From assembly GCF_039388985.1 (NCBI RefSeq), contig NZ_CP135021.1:434001-498000 (forward strand): 64,000 nt of DNA, given 5' to 3'. Origin of the DNA: Buchnera aphidicola (Aphis aurantii). Lineage in GTDB: Bacteria > Pseudomonadota > Gammaproteobacteria > Enterobacterales > Enterobacteriaceae. The notes beneath the pieces were generated by a model. That model was not told where the DNA came from. It worked only from the letters and a program-made list of their open reading frames with translations, and ran no database searches. Within the stretch, counting starts at the first letter, position 1, and the number at the start of each line of letters is the position of its first letter. A program made the position numbers and the translations under genes. This document shows positions 21,360-32,766 of the stretch, one piece after another.

Positions 21360-23063
21360 TTAACTCCAAAAATCATGAATAGGATTAATAATTTCTTTTA
21401 CAATTTTTTTTCTAATAACAAAATCACCAAAATCTTCATTTTCTTTTCGATAAATAGACCAATTTTTTATTAAAAATTCCAAATGAACTAAAATTTCTTT
21501 TTCTGTAATATTTTCTTGGTATATTTTTGGAATTCTACTCCCAATTCTATTTCCACCTATGTATAAATTATATTTACCTATAGCTTTTCCAATTAAACCA
21601 ATTTCGGCTAATAAAGATCTTCCGCAACCATTAGGACATCCTGATACACGTAAAATAATCACTTCTTTTTCTACACCATATTTTAACATGATATTTTCTA
21701 CTTTAGTAATAAACATCGACAACATACGCTCTGCTTCTGCCATTGCTAACGGACAAGTCGGGAAAGAAACACAAGCCATTGAATTTTCACGTAATTTACT
21801 AATTTTTTTAATTAATCCATAAGCTATTGCAATTTTTTCAATTTTACTTTTATTTTCGCTTAGTATTTCTGATATAATGATATTTTGATTTGATGTAATT
21901 CTAAATTTTCCATTATGAATATTTGCAATTTTTAACAATCCCGACTTTAATAATTGATCTTTATTATCACATACACGTCCGTTCTGTACAAATATTGTTA
22001 AACTCCAGTTATTGTTAATATCTTTTTTCCAACCGATTTTATCTCCTCTAGTGGTAAATGAATAAGGACGAATCAATTCAAAAGTTATATTTGCTCTTGT
22101 TTCGACTTCTTTTTTAAATACATCTAATCCTATGTTGTCTATAGTATATCTAGTTTTAGCATTTTTACGATCGTTTCTATTACCCCAATCTCGTTGTGTT
22201 GTAACTATAGCTTTAGCAACAGATAAAGTTTTATCAATTGAAATATAACCTAATTCCAGAGCAAGAAAAGGCCAAGTTTTTTTATTTCCATGAACAATAG
22301 ACAATCCACCACCTATTAAAACATTAAAACCAATTATTTTTTTCTTTTCGATAATAGCTACAAAATTCATATCATTTGCATATAAATCTACATCGTTGTC
22401 AGGAGGTATAACTACTGTTGTTTTAAATTTTCTTGGTAAATATGTTGTACCAAGAATAGGTTCCTGATCAGTACTAAAAACTTTTTTATGATCTAGCCAA
22501 ATTTCAGCATATGCTTTTGTTTGAGGTAATAAAAAATTAGAAATTTTTTGAGCCCATAAATAACATTCCTGATGAACTGATGATTCCATAGGGTCAGATG
22601 TACAAAGAACATTTCTATTAACATCATTTGCTGTACCTAAAGAGTCTAAACCCATTTTATTTAATATTTGGTGAATATTTTTTAAGTTTTTTTTTAAAAT
22701 ACCATGCAATTGAAAGGTTTGACGATTAGTTAATCTGATAGTTTTATATAATGTATTATTTGTAGCAAAAGAATCAATTTTTAACCATTGCTTAGAGGAT
22801 ATAACCCCGCCGGGCAGTCTGCAGCGTAACATCATAGCATAACGAGGTTCTAATTTTTGTTCATTCCGTTCTACACGAAGATCACGATCATCTTGTTGAT
22901 ACATACCATGAAAACGAATTAATGAAAAATTATCTCCATCAAAACCATTAGTCACTTCATTTTTTAAATCATCAACAATAGTTCCTCGAAGATAATTACT
23001 ATTTTTTTTAATATACTCTTCTTTAGTCAGAGTTAAAGATGATTTTTTAAAGTTTTTTATCAT
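21360..23063 (-). CDS. cysI: Sulfite reductase hemoprotein (beta subunit)
   Basis: The 567-residue protein (E. coli 570) binds siroheme and a 4Fe-4S cluster and reduces sulfite to sulfide with six electrons from CysJ. The cluster and heme ligands lie in [16 protein letters not shown] and [12 protein letters not shown] (about residues 433-485). [13 protein letters not shown] and the N-terminal parachute segment are conserved. Its ATG shares one base with the cysJ stop (TAATG), so the two subunits are translationally coupled. Confidence 0.98.
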   Translation of the reverse strand: MIKNFKKSSLTLTKEEYIKKNSNYLRGTIVDDLKNEVTNGFDGDNFSLIRFHGMYQQDDRDLRVERNEQKLEPRYAMMLRCRLPGGVISSKQWLKIDSFATNNTLYKTIRLTNRQTFQLHGILKKNLKNIHQILNKMGLDSLGTANDVNRNVLCTSDPMESSVHQECYLWAQKISNFLLPQTKAYAEIWLDHKKVFSTDQEPILGTTYLPRKFKTTVVIPPDNDVDLYANDMNFVAIIEKKKIIGFNVLIGGGLSIVHGNKKTWPFLALELGYISIDKTLSVAKAIVTTQRDWGNRNDRKNAKTRYTIDNIGLDVFKKEVETRANITFELIRPYSFTTRGDKIGWKKDINNNWSLTIFVQNGRVCDNKDQLLKSGLLKIANIHNGKFRITSNQNIIISEILSENKSKIEKIAIAYGLIKKISKLRENSMACVSFPTCPLAMAEAERMLSMFITKVENIMLKYGVEKEVIILRVSGCPNGCGRSLLAEIGLIGKAIGKYNLYIGGNRIGSRIPKIYQENITEKEILVHLEFLIKNWSIYRKENEDFGDFVIRKKIVKEIINPIHDFWS

Positions 23064-24871
23064 TAATATACATCTCTTTGATAACGTTTTTGTAAACGTA
23101 AATTATTTACAAACTCATTTGAACCTTCTAAACTCATATTACCATATTTTCTAATAACATATAGCAACGCTTTTTCAACATCTTTAGCCATTTTAGAAGC
23201 ATTTCCACAGATATATATGTGTGCATTTTCTTTGATCCATTCCCATATTTCTTTTCCCTGCTCTCTTATTTTATCTTGTATGTATATTTTGTCTTTTTGG
23301 TCTCTTGACCATGCTAAAGTCATTTTAGTAAGCAAACCTTTTTTTAAATATTTTTGCCATTCTATTTGATATAAAAAATCTTCGGTAAAATTTTGATTTC
23401 CAAAAAAAATCCAGTTTCTTCCAACAGAACCATCATTATCTCGTTCTTGCATAAATGATCGATACGGAGCTATTCCAGTTCCCGAACCAATCATGATAAT
23501 TGGTGTTTGTTTATTTTGAGGTAATCGAAAATTATCATTTTTTTCGATAAAAATTTTTAGTTTATCACCAATATTTAATAATTCTGATAAATAACCCGAA
23601 GCTCCACCTAAATGTAAATAACCAGAGATATTTTTTTTTATAACGCTAACTGTAATATGAATTTCATCATTATTTTCAGATTGCGATGAAGAAATAGAAT
23701 ATAATCTTGGAGTTAAAGGTCGCAAAATACTAACAAATTTTTGAGCAGAGATCTTACTAGGATAATCACTAATCATTTGAACTAAAGGAGTTATTTTTAC
23801 ATAACTTTCTAATTTTTTATTATCTACTATAATTTCTTTTAAAAATTTATTCTGTGTAATATCAGTATATTTATTTACAATATTTTTAGTATTATTAGTC
23901 AATTCAAAATTATTTTTTAAAGCATCAAAAATATTTTTATTTTTATTTTTAACCGTAACTATATCAGATGTATTTATAGATAATAATTTTAATATTTTAT
24001 TTACTAAATCGCTGTTATTTTGATACCATACTCCTAATGCGTCACCAGGTGTATACTTAAGATTTAGATTGCTAATATCTAGTTCAATATGACGAATATC
24101 TTTACTTGAATTTCGACCTGTAATTTTTTGATTATTTAAAATAGTTGCTATAGCAGGTTTGTATTTTGTATATACACTAGTTTCACTATCAGAAACTAAA
24201 TTTTTCTTTAAAAAAGATGAGCAAGGTGTAACTGTTTTATTAATTAAAATGAGCAGTTCTTTAGACCATTTTACATACTCTTCTTCATATTCAATATCAG
24301 CATCTAATCGATTAAGTAATTGTGTAGCTCCTAATTCACAAAATCGTTTATCAAAATCTTTTCCGGCTTGGCAAAACAAATCATAAGAACTATCTCCTAA
24401 TGAAAATATACTATATTTGAGATTATCTAATTTTGGTGCTCTTTTAGACATAATAAATTTATACAAAGACAATGCTTCTTCAGGAGGCTCACCTTCACCT
24501 TGAGTTGAAATGATTAATATTAACAATTTTTCATCTTTTATTTTTTTAAAATTATAATCAGAAGAACTAATTAAACAAGCTTGTTGATTATTATCATTTA
24601 AATATTTATGAAGACGCTCTGAAAGAAGACGAGCATTACCAGTTTGCGAAGCTGATAAAATTGTGATTATGTTATTTGTTTTTTTTTTCTCTAAAGAAAA
24701 TGTACTGGTTTTTGTTTCAACATTAGAAGAATTTTGATTAGCTAAATTCCAAAAATAACCTGAAAGCCAAGCAAATTGAATTGTAGAACCATTTTTTTCA
24801 AAATCTTTTAAAAAATCTATTTGCTCTAAGCTTAACGGAAACATAGAATTAAAAGAACTTTTATTCTGCAT
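23063..24871 (-). CDS. cysJ: Sulfite reductase flavoprotein (alpha subunit)
   Basis: The protein carries electrons from NADPH through FAD and FMN to CysI. Order: flavodoxin-like domain ([47 protein letters not shown]), then the FAD/NADPH reductase domain ([41 protein letters not shown], and the C-terminal YQRDVY). I choose ATG 24871 (602 residues, E. coli 599) because the distance to the first conserved PL motif then equals E. coli and AGGT lies upstream. The frame also has a TTG at 24880. It is the first gene of the long minus-strand block; no clear promoter was identified in its AT-rich upstream region. Confidence 0.96.
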   Translation of the reverse strand: MQNKSSFNSMFPLSLEQIDFLKDFEKNGSTIQFAWLSGYFWNLANQNSSNVETKTSTFSLEKKKTNNIITILSASQTGNARLLSERLHKYLNDNNQQACLISSSDYNFKKIKDEKLLILIISTQGEGEPPEEALSLYKFIMSKRAPKLDNLKYSIFSLGDSSYDLFCQAGKDFDKRFCELGATQLLNRLDADIEYEEEYVKWSKELLILINKTVTPCSSFLKKNLVSDSETSVYTKYKPAIATILNNQKITGRNSSKDIRHIELDISNLNLKYTPGDALGVWYQNNSDLVNKILKLLSINTSDIVTVKNKNKNIFDALKNNFELTNNTKNIVNKYTDITQNKFLKEIIVDNKKLESYVKITPLVQMISDYPSKISAQKFVSILRPLTPRLYSISSSQSENNDEIHITVSVIKKNISGYLHLGGASGYLSELLNIGDKLKIFIEKNDNFRLPQNKQTPIIMIGSGTGIAPYRSFMQERDNDGSVGRNWIFFGNQNFTEDFLYQIEWQKYLKKGLLTKMTLAWSRDQKDKIYIQDKIREQGKEIWEWIKENAHIYICGNASKMAKDVEKALLYVIRKYGNMSLEGSNEFVNNLRLQKRYQRDVY

Positions 24872-26514
24872 AGCACTCAATACCTAAATTTCGTTAAATT
24901 ACAATAAATAATTTATGACCAATTTACAGAAATTATTAATTTTTATCCACTATTAAAAATAAAAGATTTTACAAATACAGATAAATATTTTACTTCTCTT
25001 TAATTGTTTATTAATTAATAATTTATTTACTTCCATTGCATTTTATAATTTAATTAATTGCAATTTTTATTCATATTTTGACATATTAAATAATTCAACT
25101 ATCATTAAACACTATAAGACGAATTATGAAACTATCTTAATAAAAATTATTAAATCATAAAAAATATATTGATATAAACTCAAATACACTATAAAAAGTC
25201 TTATTTTAATTTTTCAAACATATACATAAACATACACAAATAAATAATCTTAAATTGTTTAATATCTCAAAAAAATAAAATTAAAATTTTTTTAAAATAA
25301 CTTTTTACATTTTTAATTAGAAAATGTTGTTTTGTTTTTAAAAATTTTGTATCTGTATATATATTTAAAATCAAAATAAATTTTACTGATTTGTAAATTT
25401 AATAATACTCTAAATATCACTTTTGAATCATTAAAATTATTATTTTTTGTACAATTTTAAAATTTTTAATATTTTTTTTTAAATATATAATTAGTTTTTT
25501 AAGCATACTTATTACAATTGATTATAAGTGAAAATATAAGATAATAATTATTGTAATATTAATATTTTACTAGAAAAAATTTTATATAAATATTTTATTG
25601 TAATTTAAAATACGAATAAATCGTCGAACTTCAAAGCTTCAAATAATAATTTAATATTATTTTTAACATTTTCACTATGTTTAATTGTTGTCATCTTTTA
25701 GCTTTTAATTTACAAAAGTTATTATTTTGTTATAGGTATTATTATTTAACTGAATTATTTCAATGATTTGTAAACTTAAAAAATAATAAAATTTTTCAAT
25801 TTTACATTTATCTAAAATATATATTGAAAAATATTGATTTAATAATTTTTATCTAATCTTTAATAAAATTTTATACGATAATTATGTATAAAATATTTTT
25901 TTAAACAAATAAAACAAAATAATTAACTGTAATAGTGTGTACGATATTTTTATTATTTTAAAGTGTATAGAATTATTTAGTTACATTAACATTTAAAAAA
26001 ATATAATATTTAACAATTTTATTTTTTTATTTCAAAAATTAATTTAATAAAATTATTTGAATTATACTCATTTAAAGTATATTTTAAAAAAATATTTATC
26101 TGTAATAACACTCAAAAATAATCGTATAAAACAACTTTTCTATAATAATTTATTTTAAAAATATTCATTTTAATTTAATTATACACTGTAATAAATTTTC
26201 TTAATTTTTCTAATTTAGAAATATATTTTCTATTGTCATAAAATTCATAAAATCATCTAGTTTTATAGAAAAAATATATTTAGATATTGAATTTTAAAAA
26301 AAATACTATTTTAATTAGAATAAATAGGAATAAACACTAAAAAATAAAGTTATTTTATAATTTAATATATTATTAACATTAAAATTATTTAAATGCATCT
26401 TGATTTTTAAAAAAATATTAAGATACACTCATTTAGTAACAAAACATTTTTTTGAAATAAATTATTTGAAATAATATTAATCACCGAATAGTCAAAAGTA
26501 AATTTGGAATAAAA
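24872..26514. other. 1.6-kb gene-free region between divergent cysJ and dsbA
   Basis: This is the largest stretch without a recognisable gene. It is extremely A/T-rich, with no ORF of 60 codons, no tRNA-like fold seen, and stop codons throughout all frames. It should hold the promoters of the cysJ block (left) and dsbA (right), but none stands out from background. A single near-consensus DnaA box, TTATCCACT (24943-24951), is not supported by clustering. It may be a fully eroded gene. Confidence 0.55.
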
Positions 26515-27153
26515 ATGAAAAAAATATTAATTTTTTTGTGTAGTATACTTTTTTCTTATACTACTTTAGCTCTAGAAATCACTAATACAAGAGAATATAA
26601 TATAAGAAAAAAATATATTCCTAATACTCCTAAAATAATGCAATTTTTTTCTTTTTTATGCCCATACTGTTATAATCTCGAAAAAACATATCATATAAGA
26701 AATTTAATAAAAAAAAATATAAATAAAAATATCAACATAAAAACATATCATGTTGATTTTTTAGGGGATAAATTTGGAAAATTTTTAACAAAAATATGGA
26801 TAATAGCTGAACAAATAGGAGTTGAAGAAAAAATCATTATGCCTATTTTCAAGGAAATTCAAGAAAATCATACAATAAGTAATATTGATAAAATTAAAAA
26901 TATATTTTTAAAAAAAACTGGGATAAGTATAAAGCAATATAATCAATTTTGGAATAGCTTTGTTATACAAATGTTAATCAAAAAAAATGATAATGACATA
27001 AAAAAAACACAAGTAAATTATGTTCCATCTATATTAATCAATGGTAGATATACAATTGAATATTCCAGGTTAGAAATGTTATTTAAAAAACAATTTCCAA
27101 AAAAATATATAGAATTAATTCAATTTTTATTATCAATAAATAATAAAAATTAA
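26515..27153 (+). CDS. dsbA: Thiol:disulfide interchange protein DsbA (periplasmic)
   Basis: The 212-residue protein (E. coli 208) has a signal peptide (MKKILIFLCSILFSYTTLA, cleavage near A19) and a thioredoxin fold with an inserted helical domain. The active site is FFSFLCPYCYNLE with C49 and C52; the dipeptide is PY, whereas E. coli DsbA has PH. The cis-proline loop is YVPSILING near residue 163. DsbA oxidises cysteines in secreted proteins; EndA in this window is a plausible substrate. It precedes polA by 123 bases, the E. coli order after loss of the intervening yihF. Confidence 0.95.
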   Translation: MKKILIFLCSILFSYTTLALEITNTREYNIRKKYIPNTPKIMQFFSFLCPYCYNLEKTYHIRNLIKKNINKNINIKTYHVDFLGDKFGKFLTKIWIIAEQIGVEEKIIMPIFKEIQENHTISNIDKIKNIFLKKTGISIKQYNQFWNSFVIQMLIKKNDNDIKKTQVNYVPSILINGRYTIEYSRLEMLFKKQFPKKYIELIQFLLSINNKN

Positions 27154-27276
27154 ATTTTTATATCAATTAATTTCATACAATATAATTTAATTACAGTAAA
27201 GTATCGATTAATTCAAATTAATTGAACAATTAACATTATATTTTTATTAACATTTTTCACAACTAATAAGAAAAAA

Positions 27277-28152
27277 ATGTATTACGCACAAAAAAAACCA
27301 GTTATTATAATAGATGGTACTTTATATTTATATCGATCATATTTTACTTATCAATATTTTAAAAATGATCAAGAAAATCCATATGGAGCAATATATGGAA
27401 TATTAAAAACAATAAAAAACATTTTATCAAAATACTATAATTCAAAAAAAATTATTGTTATGTTTGATTCATCTAAAAAAACATTTAGAAATCAAATATT
27501 TAATGAGTATAAAAAAAATAGACCTAAAATGCCTAACGAACTTTATATTCAAATAAAACCTCTTTTTCATATATTAAAAGAGATTGGAATTAAAACCTTA
27601 AGTATTCCTGGGGTGGAAGCAGATGATATTATTGGAAGTTTTGCTCATAAAGTAGAAAAATCTGGAGAACAAGTGTTAATTATCAGTAACGATAAAGATA
27701 TGATACAACTTTTAACAAACAATATTAGTATATTCAATACCAGCAATAATACAATTATTACCCCAAAAAAAATACAAGAAAAATATGGTATTTATCCTAA
27801 AGAATTTATTGATCTTTTAGCTCTTATGGGAGATAAATCTGATAATATTCCAGGAATTCCTAAAATAGGTATAAAAACTGCTTTATTTTTACTTCAAAAA
27901 TTTTCAAATATTCAAAATATTTATAATAATCTTGAAAAAATAAAATTTTTATCTCTAAGAAATGCTAATAATGTTTCAAACCAACTGAAAATATATAAAG
28001 ATACTGCTTTTCTTTCATATAAATTAGCACAAATAAATATAAATGTTCCTATCTGTATAAATTCTGATGATATTATTTTAAAAAAAATCTCTTTATATAA
28101 ATTATCTAATATGATTAAAGAATATAATATTACACAAAAAAAATATTTATAA
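27277..28152 (+). CDS. polA: DNA polymerase I reduced to its 5'-3' exonuclease domain
   Basis: The 291-residue protein corresponds to the first third of E. coli PolA (928 residues); the 3'-5' exonuclease and polymerase domains are absent, and engB begins 24 bases downstream on the other strand. Metal-binding acidic motifs of the FEN family are intact: IIDGTLYLYRSYF at the start, PGVEADDIIGSFAH around residue 115, SNDKDMIQLL around 140, and GDKSDNIPGIPKIGIKTA around 185. It should remove RNA primers and flaps; gap filling must be done by another polymerase. The same reduction is known from other Buchnera. Confidence 0.95.
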   Translation: MYYAQKKPVIIIDGTLYLYRSYFTYQYFKNDQENPYGAIYGILKTIKNILSKYYNSKKIIVMFDSSKKTFRNQIFNEYKKNRPKMPNELYIQIKPLFHILKEIGIKTLSIPGVEADDIIGSFAHKVEKSGEQVLIISNDKDMIQLLTNNISIFNTSNNTIITPKKIQEKYGIYPKEFIDLLALMGDKSDNIPGIPKIGIKTALFLLQKFSNIQNIYNNLEKIKFLSLRNANNVSNQLKIYKDTAFLSYKLAQININVPICINSDDIILKKISLYKLSNMIKEYNITQKKYL

Positions 28153-28176
28153 AATATCTATTTTATAATTTACAAA

Positions 28177-28782
28177 TTATTGATATTTTTTATACCAACT
28201 ATTTAATTGAAACTGAAGCTTACGAATTCCAATTTTTTTAGATGATGAAAAAAATTCAATTTGAAATTCTTTTAATAAAACTTGTAATCTTTTATATACA
28301 GTTTGAAATTGTATTTTTTGCTGGCTTAATGTAAGCTTATCACATTTAGTTAATAATATAAAAACAGGTATATTTTGATCTAAAATGATATTAATAATAT
28401 TTTGATCATAAACTTTCAAAGGATTTCTAATATCCATTAATAAAACTAAACCTTTTAAAAATTTTCTGTTTTTTAAATAATTATATATTAATTTCTCCCA
28501 CTTTAATTTGATTAATATCGGACATTTGGCATAACCATAACCAGGAAGATCAACTATTCTAAAATTATTAATAACTTGAAAAAAATTAATTAGCTGAGTA
28601 GAACCAGGTGTTTTACTGCATCTAGCTAATTTTTTTTGATTTGTTAAAGCATTAATAGCACTAGATTTTCCTGAATTAGAATACCCAATAAAAGCAACTT
28701 CAATTCCATATTCAATATTTATCTTGGAAATTTTAGAAACACTTTTTAAAAAAAAAGTTTTATTATAATCTATAATACTCAA
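28177..28782 (-). CDS. engB: Ribosome biogenesis GTPase EngB (YihA)
   Basis: The 201-residue GTPase (E. coli 210) assists assembly of the large ribosomal subunit. G1 GYSNSGKSSAINALT (about residues 33-47), G2 SKTPGSTQLINFF, G3 DLPGYGYA and G4 TKCDKL are all visible. It converges with polA, separated by only 24 bases, so the Spot 42 RNA gene found here in E. coli is gone. Confidence 0.96.
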   Translation of the reverse strand: MSIIDYNKTFFLKSVSKISKINIEYGIEVAFIGYSNSGKSSAINALTNQKKLARCSKTPGSTQLINFFQVINNFRIVDLPGYGYAKCPILIKLKWEKLIYNYLKNRKFLKGLVLLMDIRNPLKVYDQNIINIILDQNIPVFILLTKCDKLTLSQQKIQFQTVYKRLQVLLKEFQIEFFSSSKKIGIRKLQFQLNSWYKKYQ

Positions 28783-28981
28783 AATTTAACCTTAACTTTT
28801 ACAATTAAAATTTATTAATATAATCTATTTATATGTTTAAATTTATAGGTAACATTAAAATATATTTTTTTGTTCATTAATAGCAACAATAATCCTCACG
28901 AATTTAATCTTTTCTAATATTTTATCAAAAAAATCTAAATTATATCCATATATTTTTAAATGAAATTTTTAAGGAATCAAA

Positions 28982-30808
28982 ATGCATCAAAAAATAAGAA
29001 ATATTGCTATTATAGCACATGTTGATCATGGAAAAACAACCCTAGTTGATCAACTATTACAACAATCAGGAACTTTTGGAAAACATGAAGAAAAAACTGA
29101 ACGTATCATGGATTCTAATGATCTAGAAAAAGAACGAGGTATTACAATATTATCTAAAAACACCTCTATAAAATGGAAAGAATATAAAATCAACATTGTA
29201 GATACACCTGGTCACGCAGATTTTGGTGGTGAAGTAGAAAGAGTCATGTCTATGGTAGATTCAGTATTGTTGGTAGTAGATGCTCTAGATGGGCCTATGC
29301 CACAGACGCGATTTGTCACTCAAAAAGCTTTTAAATATGGTCTTAATCCTATTGTAGTTATTAATAAGATTGATAGAAAAAATTCTCGTCCTGATTGGGT
29401 TGTAGATCAGGTATTTGATCTATTTGTCAATTTAGACGCGAACGATAAGCAACTTGACTTTCCTATAATATATACCTCTGCAATTTATGGAACATCTGGT
29501 GTTAATTATCGTCAACTAGAAAACAATATGACACCATTATATGAAGCAATTATTAAATATGTACCCGCTCCCAATGTTGATCCTAACGAAAAATTTCAAA
29601 TGCAAATTTCTCAACTTGATTATGATAATTATCTAGGGTTAATAGGTGTTGGTCGAGTTAAGCAAGGTCAGATAAAAAATAATGAACCAGTAACTATCAT
29701 CAATTATCTAGGTAAACATGCAAATGGAAAAATTAATAAAGTATTAAATTATTTTGGAATAAAACGAATAGAAGTAGAAAAAGGAGAAGCTGGAGATATA
29801 ATTGCAGTAACAGGTATTAGTAAATTAAATATATCTGATACAATTTGTCATCCGGAAAATTTAAAAGCTTTACCTGTATTAAATATTGATCAACCCACAG
29901 TTAATATGTTTTTTTTGGTAAATACATCTCCATTTTCTGGTAAAGAAGGAAAATATATTACATCTCGTCAAATATTAGAAAGATTAAAAAAAGAAACGAT
30001 GCATAATGTCGCATTGCAAGTAAAAGAAACAAAAGATGCTAACATTTTTTCTGTATCTGGACGAGGTGAATTACATTTGTCTATATTAATTGAAAATATG
30101 CGACGTGAAGGATTTGAGTTACAAGTTTCTCGACCAAAAATTATCTTCCGAGAAAAAAATAATATTATAGAAGAACCATTTGAATATTTAACTTTAGACA
30201 TTGAAGAAAAACATCAAGGTAATATTATGAAATTTGTAGGAGAAAGAAAAGGTGAGCTAAAAAATATAATTGTAGAATCAAATAAAAGAATACGTCTTGA
30301 ATATGTTTTATCAAGTAGAGCATTAATAGGTTTTCGTTCTGAATTTATGAGTATTACTTCTGGAACTGGAATATGTTATACATCTTATAGTCATCATGAA
30401 AAAAAACAAGAAAATGATATTGGCCAAAGAAAAAACGGTGTTTTAATTTCAAATGGAACAGGAACAGCTGTAGGATTTGCTTTATTTAATTTACAAGAAA
30501 GGGGAAAACTATTTTTAGGTCATGGAAGTGAAGTATATGAAGGACAAATAATAGGACTTCATAATCGATCTAACGATTTGACTGTAAATTGCTTAACAGG
30601 TAAAAAATTAACTAATATGAGAGCATCCGGAACTGATGAAGCTATAGTCTTAACTACTCACACAAAGTTCACTTTAGAAGAAGCATTATCTTTTATTAAT
30701 GATGATGAATTAGTTGAAATTACCCCTCATTCTATACGACTTCGAAAACGATACTTAAAGGAAAACGAACGAAAAAAATCAAATAGAAATAAAAATCACT
30801 TCAATTAA
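28982..30808 (+). CDS. typA: Ribosome-associated translational GTPase TypA/BipA
   Basis: The 608-residue protein (E. coli 607) is an EF-G-like GTPase that helps ribosome assembly at low temperature and under stress. Motifs are [15 protein letters not shown] (G1), RGITI (G2), [12 protein letters not shown] (G3) and NKIDRK (G4), followed by domain II, the domain III segment [19 protein letters not shown], and the BipA-specific C-terminal domain. A Shine-Dalgarno AAGGA lies before ATG 28982. A strong AT hairpin terminates the gene. Confidence 0.98.
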   Translation: MHQKIRNIAIIAHVDHGKTTLVDQLLQQSGTFGKHEEKTERIMDSNDLEKERGITILSKNTSIKWKEYKINIVDTPGHADFGGEVERVMSMVDSVLLVVDALDGPMPQTRFVTQKAFKYGLNPIVVINKIDRKNSRPDWVVDQVFDLFVNLDANDKQLDFPIIYTSAIYGTSGVNYRQLENNMTPLYEAIIKYVPAPNVDPNEKFQMQISQLDYDNYLGLIGVGRVKQGQIKNNEPVTIINYLGKHANGKINKVLNYFGIKRIEVEKGEAGDIIAVTGISKLNISDTICHPENLKALPVLNIDQPTVNMFFLVNTSPFSGKEGKYITSRQILERLKKETMHNVALQVKETKDANIFSVSGRGELHLSILIENMRREGFELQVSRPKIIFREKNNIIEEPFEYLTLDIEEKHQGNIMKFVGERKGELKNIIVESNKRIRLEYVLSSRALIGFRSEFMSITSGTGICYTSYSHHEKKQENDIGQRKNGVLISNGTGTAVGFALFNLQERGKLFLGHGSEVYEGQIIGLHNRSNDLTVNCLTGKKLTNMRASGTDEAIVLTTHTKFTLEEALSFINDDELVEITPHSIRLRKRYLKENERKKSNRNKNHFN

Positions 30809-30837
30809 AAATATTTAATTTTAATACTTTTATTAAT

Positions 30838-30870
30838 TATATAATTCTATTTGATCAATAGAATTATATA
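30838..30870. terminator. Hairpin between convergent typA and gmk
   Basis: A perfect 13-bp stem (30838-30850 with 30858-30870) with a 7-base loop TTGATCA lies 30 bases after the typA stop and could act in both directions. It has only two G-C pairs and no clear T run. Confidence 0.5.
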
Positions 30871-30953
30871 AGTAACTTTAAAAGAAAAAATTTATTTATA
30901 TCAAATAATCAAAAAAAAAATAGTTTAAAATCGTGTTTTTAATAAAAAAAATA

Positions 30954-31577
30954 TTAAGTATTTAATAATTGAGAAATTAATATGTTGTGTTTCTTTTTTT
31001 GGTGAAATAAGCATAAATGTTCAGCAATAATAATAGTTTTTAAATCACTTATAGCTTTTTTAAAATCATCATTAATAATTAAATAATCATACTCTGAATA
31101 ATGATTCATCTCATCTACAGCTTTTTCCATACGTTTTGAAATTACTTTATCGCTATCTTGACCTCTTTCTCGTAATCTTTTATATAATATATCTTTAGAT
31201 GGAGGCAATAAAAAAATACTTTTTGAATTAGGTACTTTATATCGAATTTGACTAGCTCCTTGCCAATCAATATCAAGAAAAACATCAATTCCAGAAAGCA
31301 ACATTTTTTCAATAAATTCACGTGAAGTTCCGTAGTAATTATTAAATACTTTAGCATATTCTAAAAAAGACTTCTGTTTAATCATAACTCGAAACTCTTT
31401 TTTAGATATAAAATAATAATGTTTTCCATGAGACTCACCAGGTCTCATAATCCTAGTTGTATGAGATATAGAAACTTGAATGTTGTATAAACATTGCGTT
31501 TCAAGCAATCCTTTAATTAAGCTAGATTTTCCTGTTCCACTAGGAGCTGAAATAATAAAAAGAATACCTTGTGACAT
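30954..31577 (-). CDS. gmk: Guanylate kinase
   Basis: The 207-residue enzyme has the E. coli length and phosphorylates GMP to GDP. The P-loop [17 protein letters not shown] (about residues 8-24), the GMP-binding [19 protein letters not shown], and [12 protein letters not shown] are intact. It is separated by 93 bases from the upstream ygfZ on the same strand. In E. coli it precedes rpoZ and spoT; neither is here. Confidence 0.98.
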   Translation of the reverse strand: MSQGILFIISAPSGTGKSSLIKGLLETQCLYNIQVSISHTTRIMRPGESHGKHYYFISKKEFRVMIKQKSFLEYAKVFNNYYGTSREFIEKMLLSGIDVFLDIDWQGASQIRYKVPNSKSIFLLPPSKDILYKRLRERGQDSDKVISKRMEKAVDEMNHYSEYDYLIINDDFKKAISDLKTIIIAEHLCLFHQKKKHNILISQLLNT

Positions 31578-31670
31578 AATGTTTTTAAAAGTATCTTCTA
31601 AAGTTTTTAATAAATATTTTAATTAATATAAAAATATTATATGTATGTAAAAATTTTATAACATACAATA

Positions 31671-32627
31671 TTAATTTTTAACTAAAAAAATTTTTTTAAA
31701 TCCGTAAATTCTAAAATTATTTCGAATATTAACAGATTTATTTAAAACGGCTTGTACCCAAATTTCATTATAATGAACATGAACTATTGCTAATAAAAAA
31801 CCAATTCTAAACCATTTATCTAGTACTTTTGTTTCTATAATAGACCCGACTTTAGGATGTATTGTTCCTTTGCTAAATAATAAATATAATGCATGTCTAT
31901 TTAAATCTTTATAAAAAACTTGAGCTATTATTTCTTGACCATAATAACAACCTTTATTCATGCTAATAGCTTTAAACTTATCTAAATTAATAGATTGTGG
32001 TAAAAATTTTTGAGACATATTTTTTTCAATAATTGGGTATCCGGCTTCAATATCTAACAAAATCCATTGCTTACTATTATTTAATAAAATATTTTTATTA
32101 ATTTTTTGTTTAAATAATAAAAAATCTGTTAAGGATAAAACTAATAAAAATCGTTCGCATGGATTTTTAAACCAAAGTATAGACGTGTCTTTATCAAAAA
32201 CAACTGGATCTTTATAATTGGGTATTTTTACAAATTGTTTTGACAAAAATAATTTAGAACCATTTCCAGATAATCCTAATAAAAACACATTATCTAATTG
32301 ATATATTTTAACTTTTGAAAAAATAGAATATTTTTTAAATTCTTTAATTTGTAAATTAGATAAACTCTTTTTTATAATACAGGCATATCCTTTTTTATAA
32401 TGAAATAACAACATAGTACTATATACTTTTCCGTTTAAATTACAATGTGCGGATATTTGATATTCATTTTGTTTTAAATAGTTCATATCAATTGTTAATT
32501 GATTTTGAAGAAATTTTTTACTATCAAGACCATTTATATAAATAATAGACCATTCTTCAAGAGAAATTAATGTTAAAGGTAATTTATCCGAAGAATAAAC
32601 AACGTTTTTTGGAAAATGAAATAACAT
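31671..32627 (-). CDS. ygfZ: Folate-binding Fe-S cluster protein YgfZ
   Basis: With ATG 32627, preceded eight bases earlier by AGGAG (32636-32640), the protein has 318 residues (E. coli 326). The open frame extends to 32663, but the E. coli alignment and ribosome-binding site favour 32627. YgfZ is a GcvT-like tetrahydrofolate-binding protein needed for activity of some Fe-S enzymes such as MiaB, which is encoded in this window. The signature KGCYYGQEI with the essential Cys (about residue 223) is present. It is divergent from prfB. Confidence 0.94.
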   Translation of the reverse strand: MLFHFPKNVVYSSDKLPLTLISLEEWSIIYINGLDSKKFLQNQLTIDMNYLKQNEYQISAHCNLNGKVYSTMLLFHYKKGYACIIKKSLSNLQIKEFKKYSIFSKVKIYQLDNVFLLGLSGNGSKLFLSKQFVKIPNYKDPVVFDKDTSILWFKNPCERFLLVLSLTDFLLFKQKINKNILLNNSKQWILLDIEAGYPIIEKNMSQKFLPQSINLDKFKAISMNKGCYYGQEIIAQVFYKDLNRHALYLLFSKGTIHPKVGSIIETKVLDKWFRIGFLLAIVHVHYNEIWVQAVLNKSVNIRNNFRIYGFKKIFLVKN

Positions 32628-32766
32628 TATTATTTCTCCTAAATACAAATCAAAATATATCAAGTAATAAATAAATTTATATGATTAAATATATAATAAA
32701 AAAACTAATTTTTATATTTAGCTTAAAGCTATTACTTACAATTAATCTTAGAAGAATAATAAAATT

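Noticed and set aside
24943-24951. TTATCCACT, a near-consensus DnaA box in the gene-free region, considered as part of a replication origin
   Set aside because: It is a single 8 of 9 match with no second box, no dnaA, gidA or rpmH neighbours, and no other origin feature.
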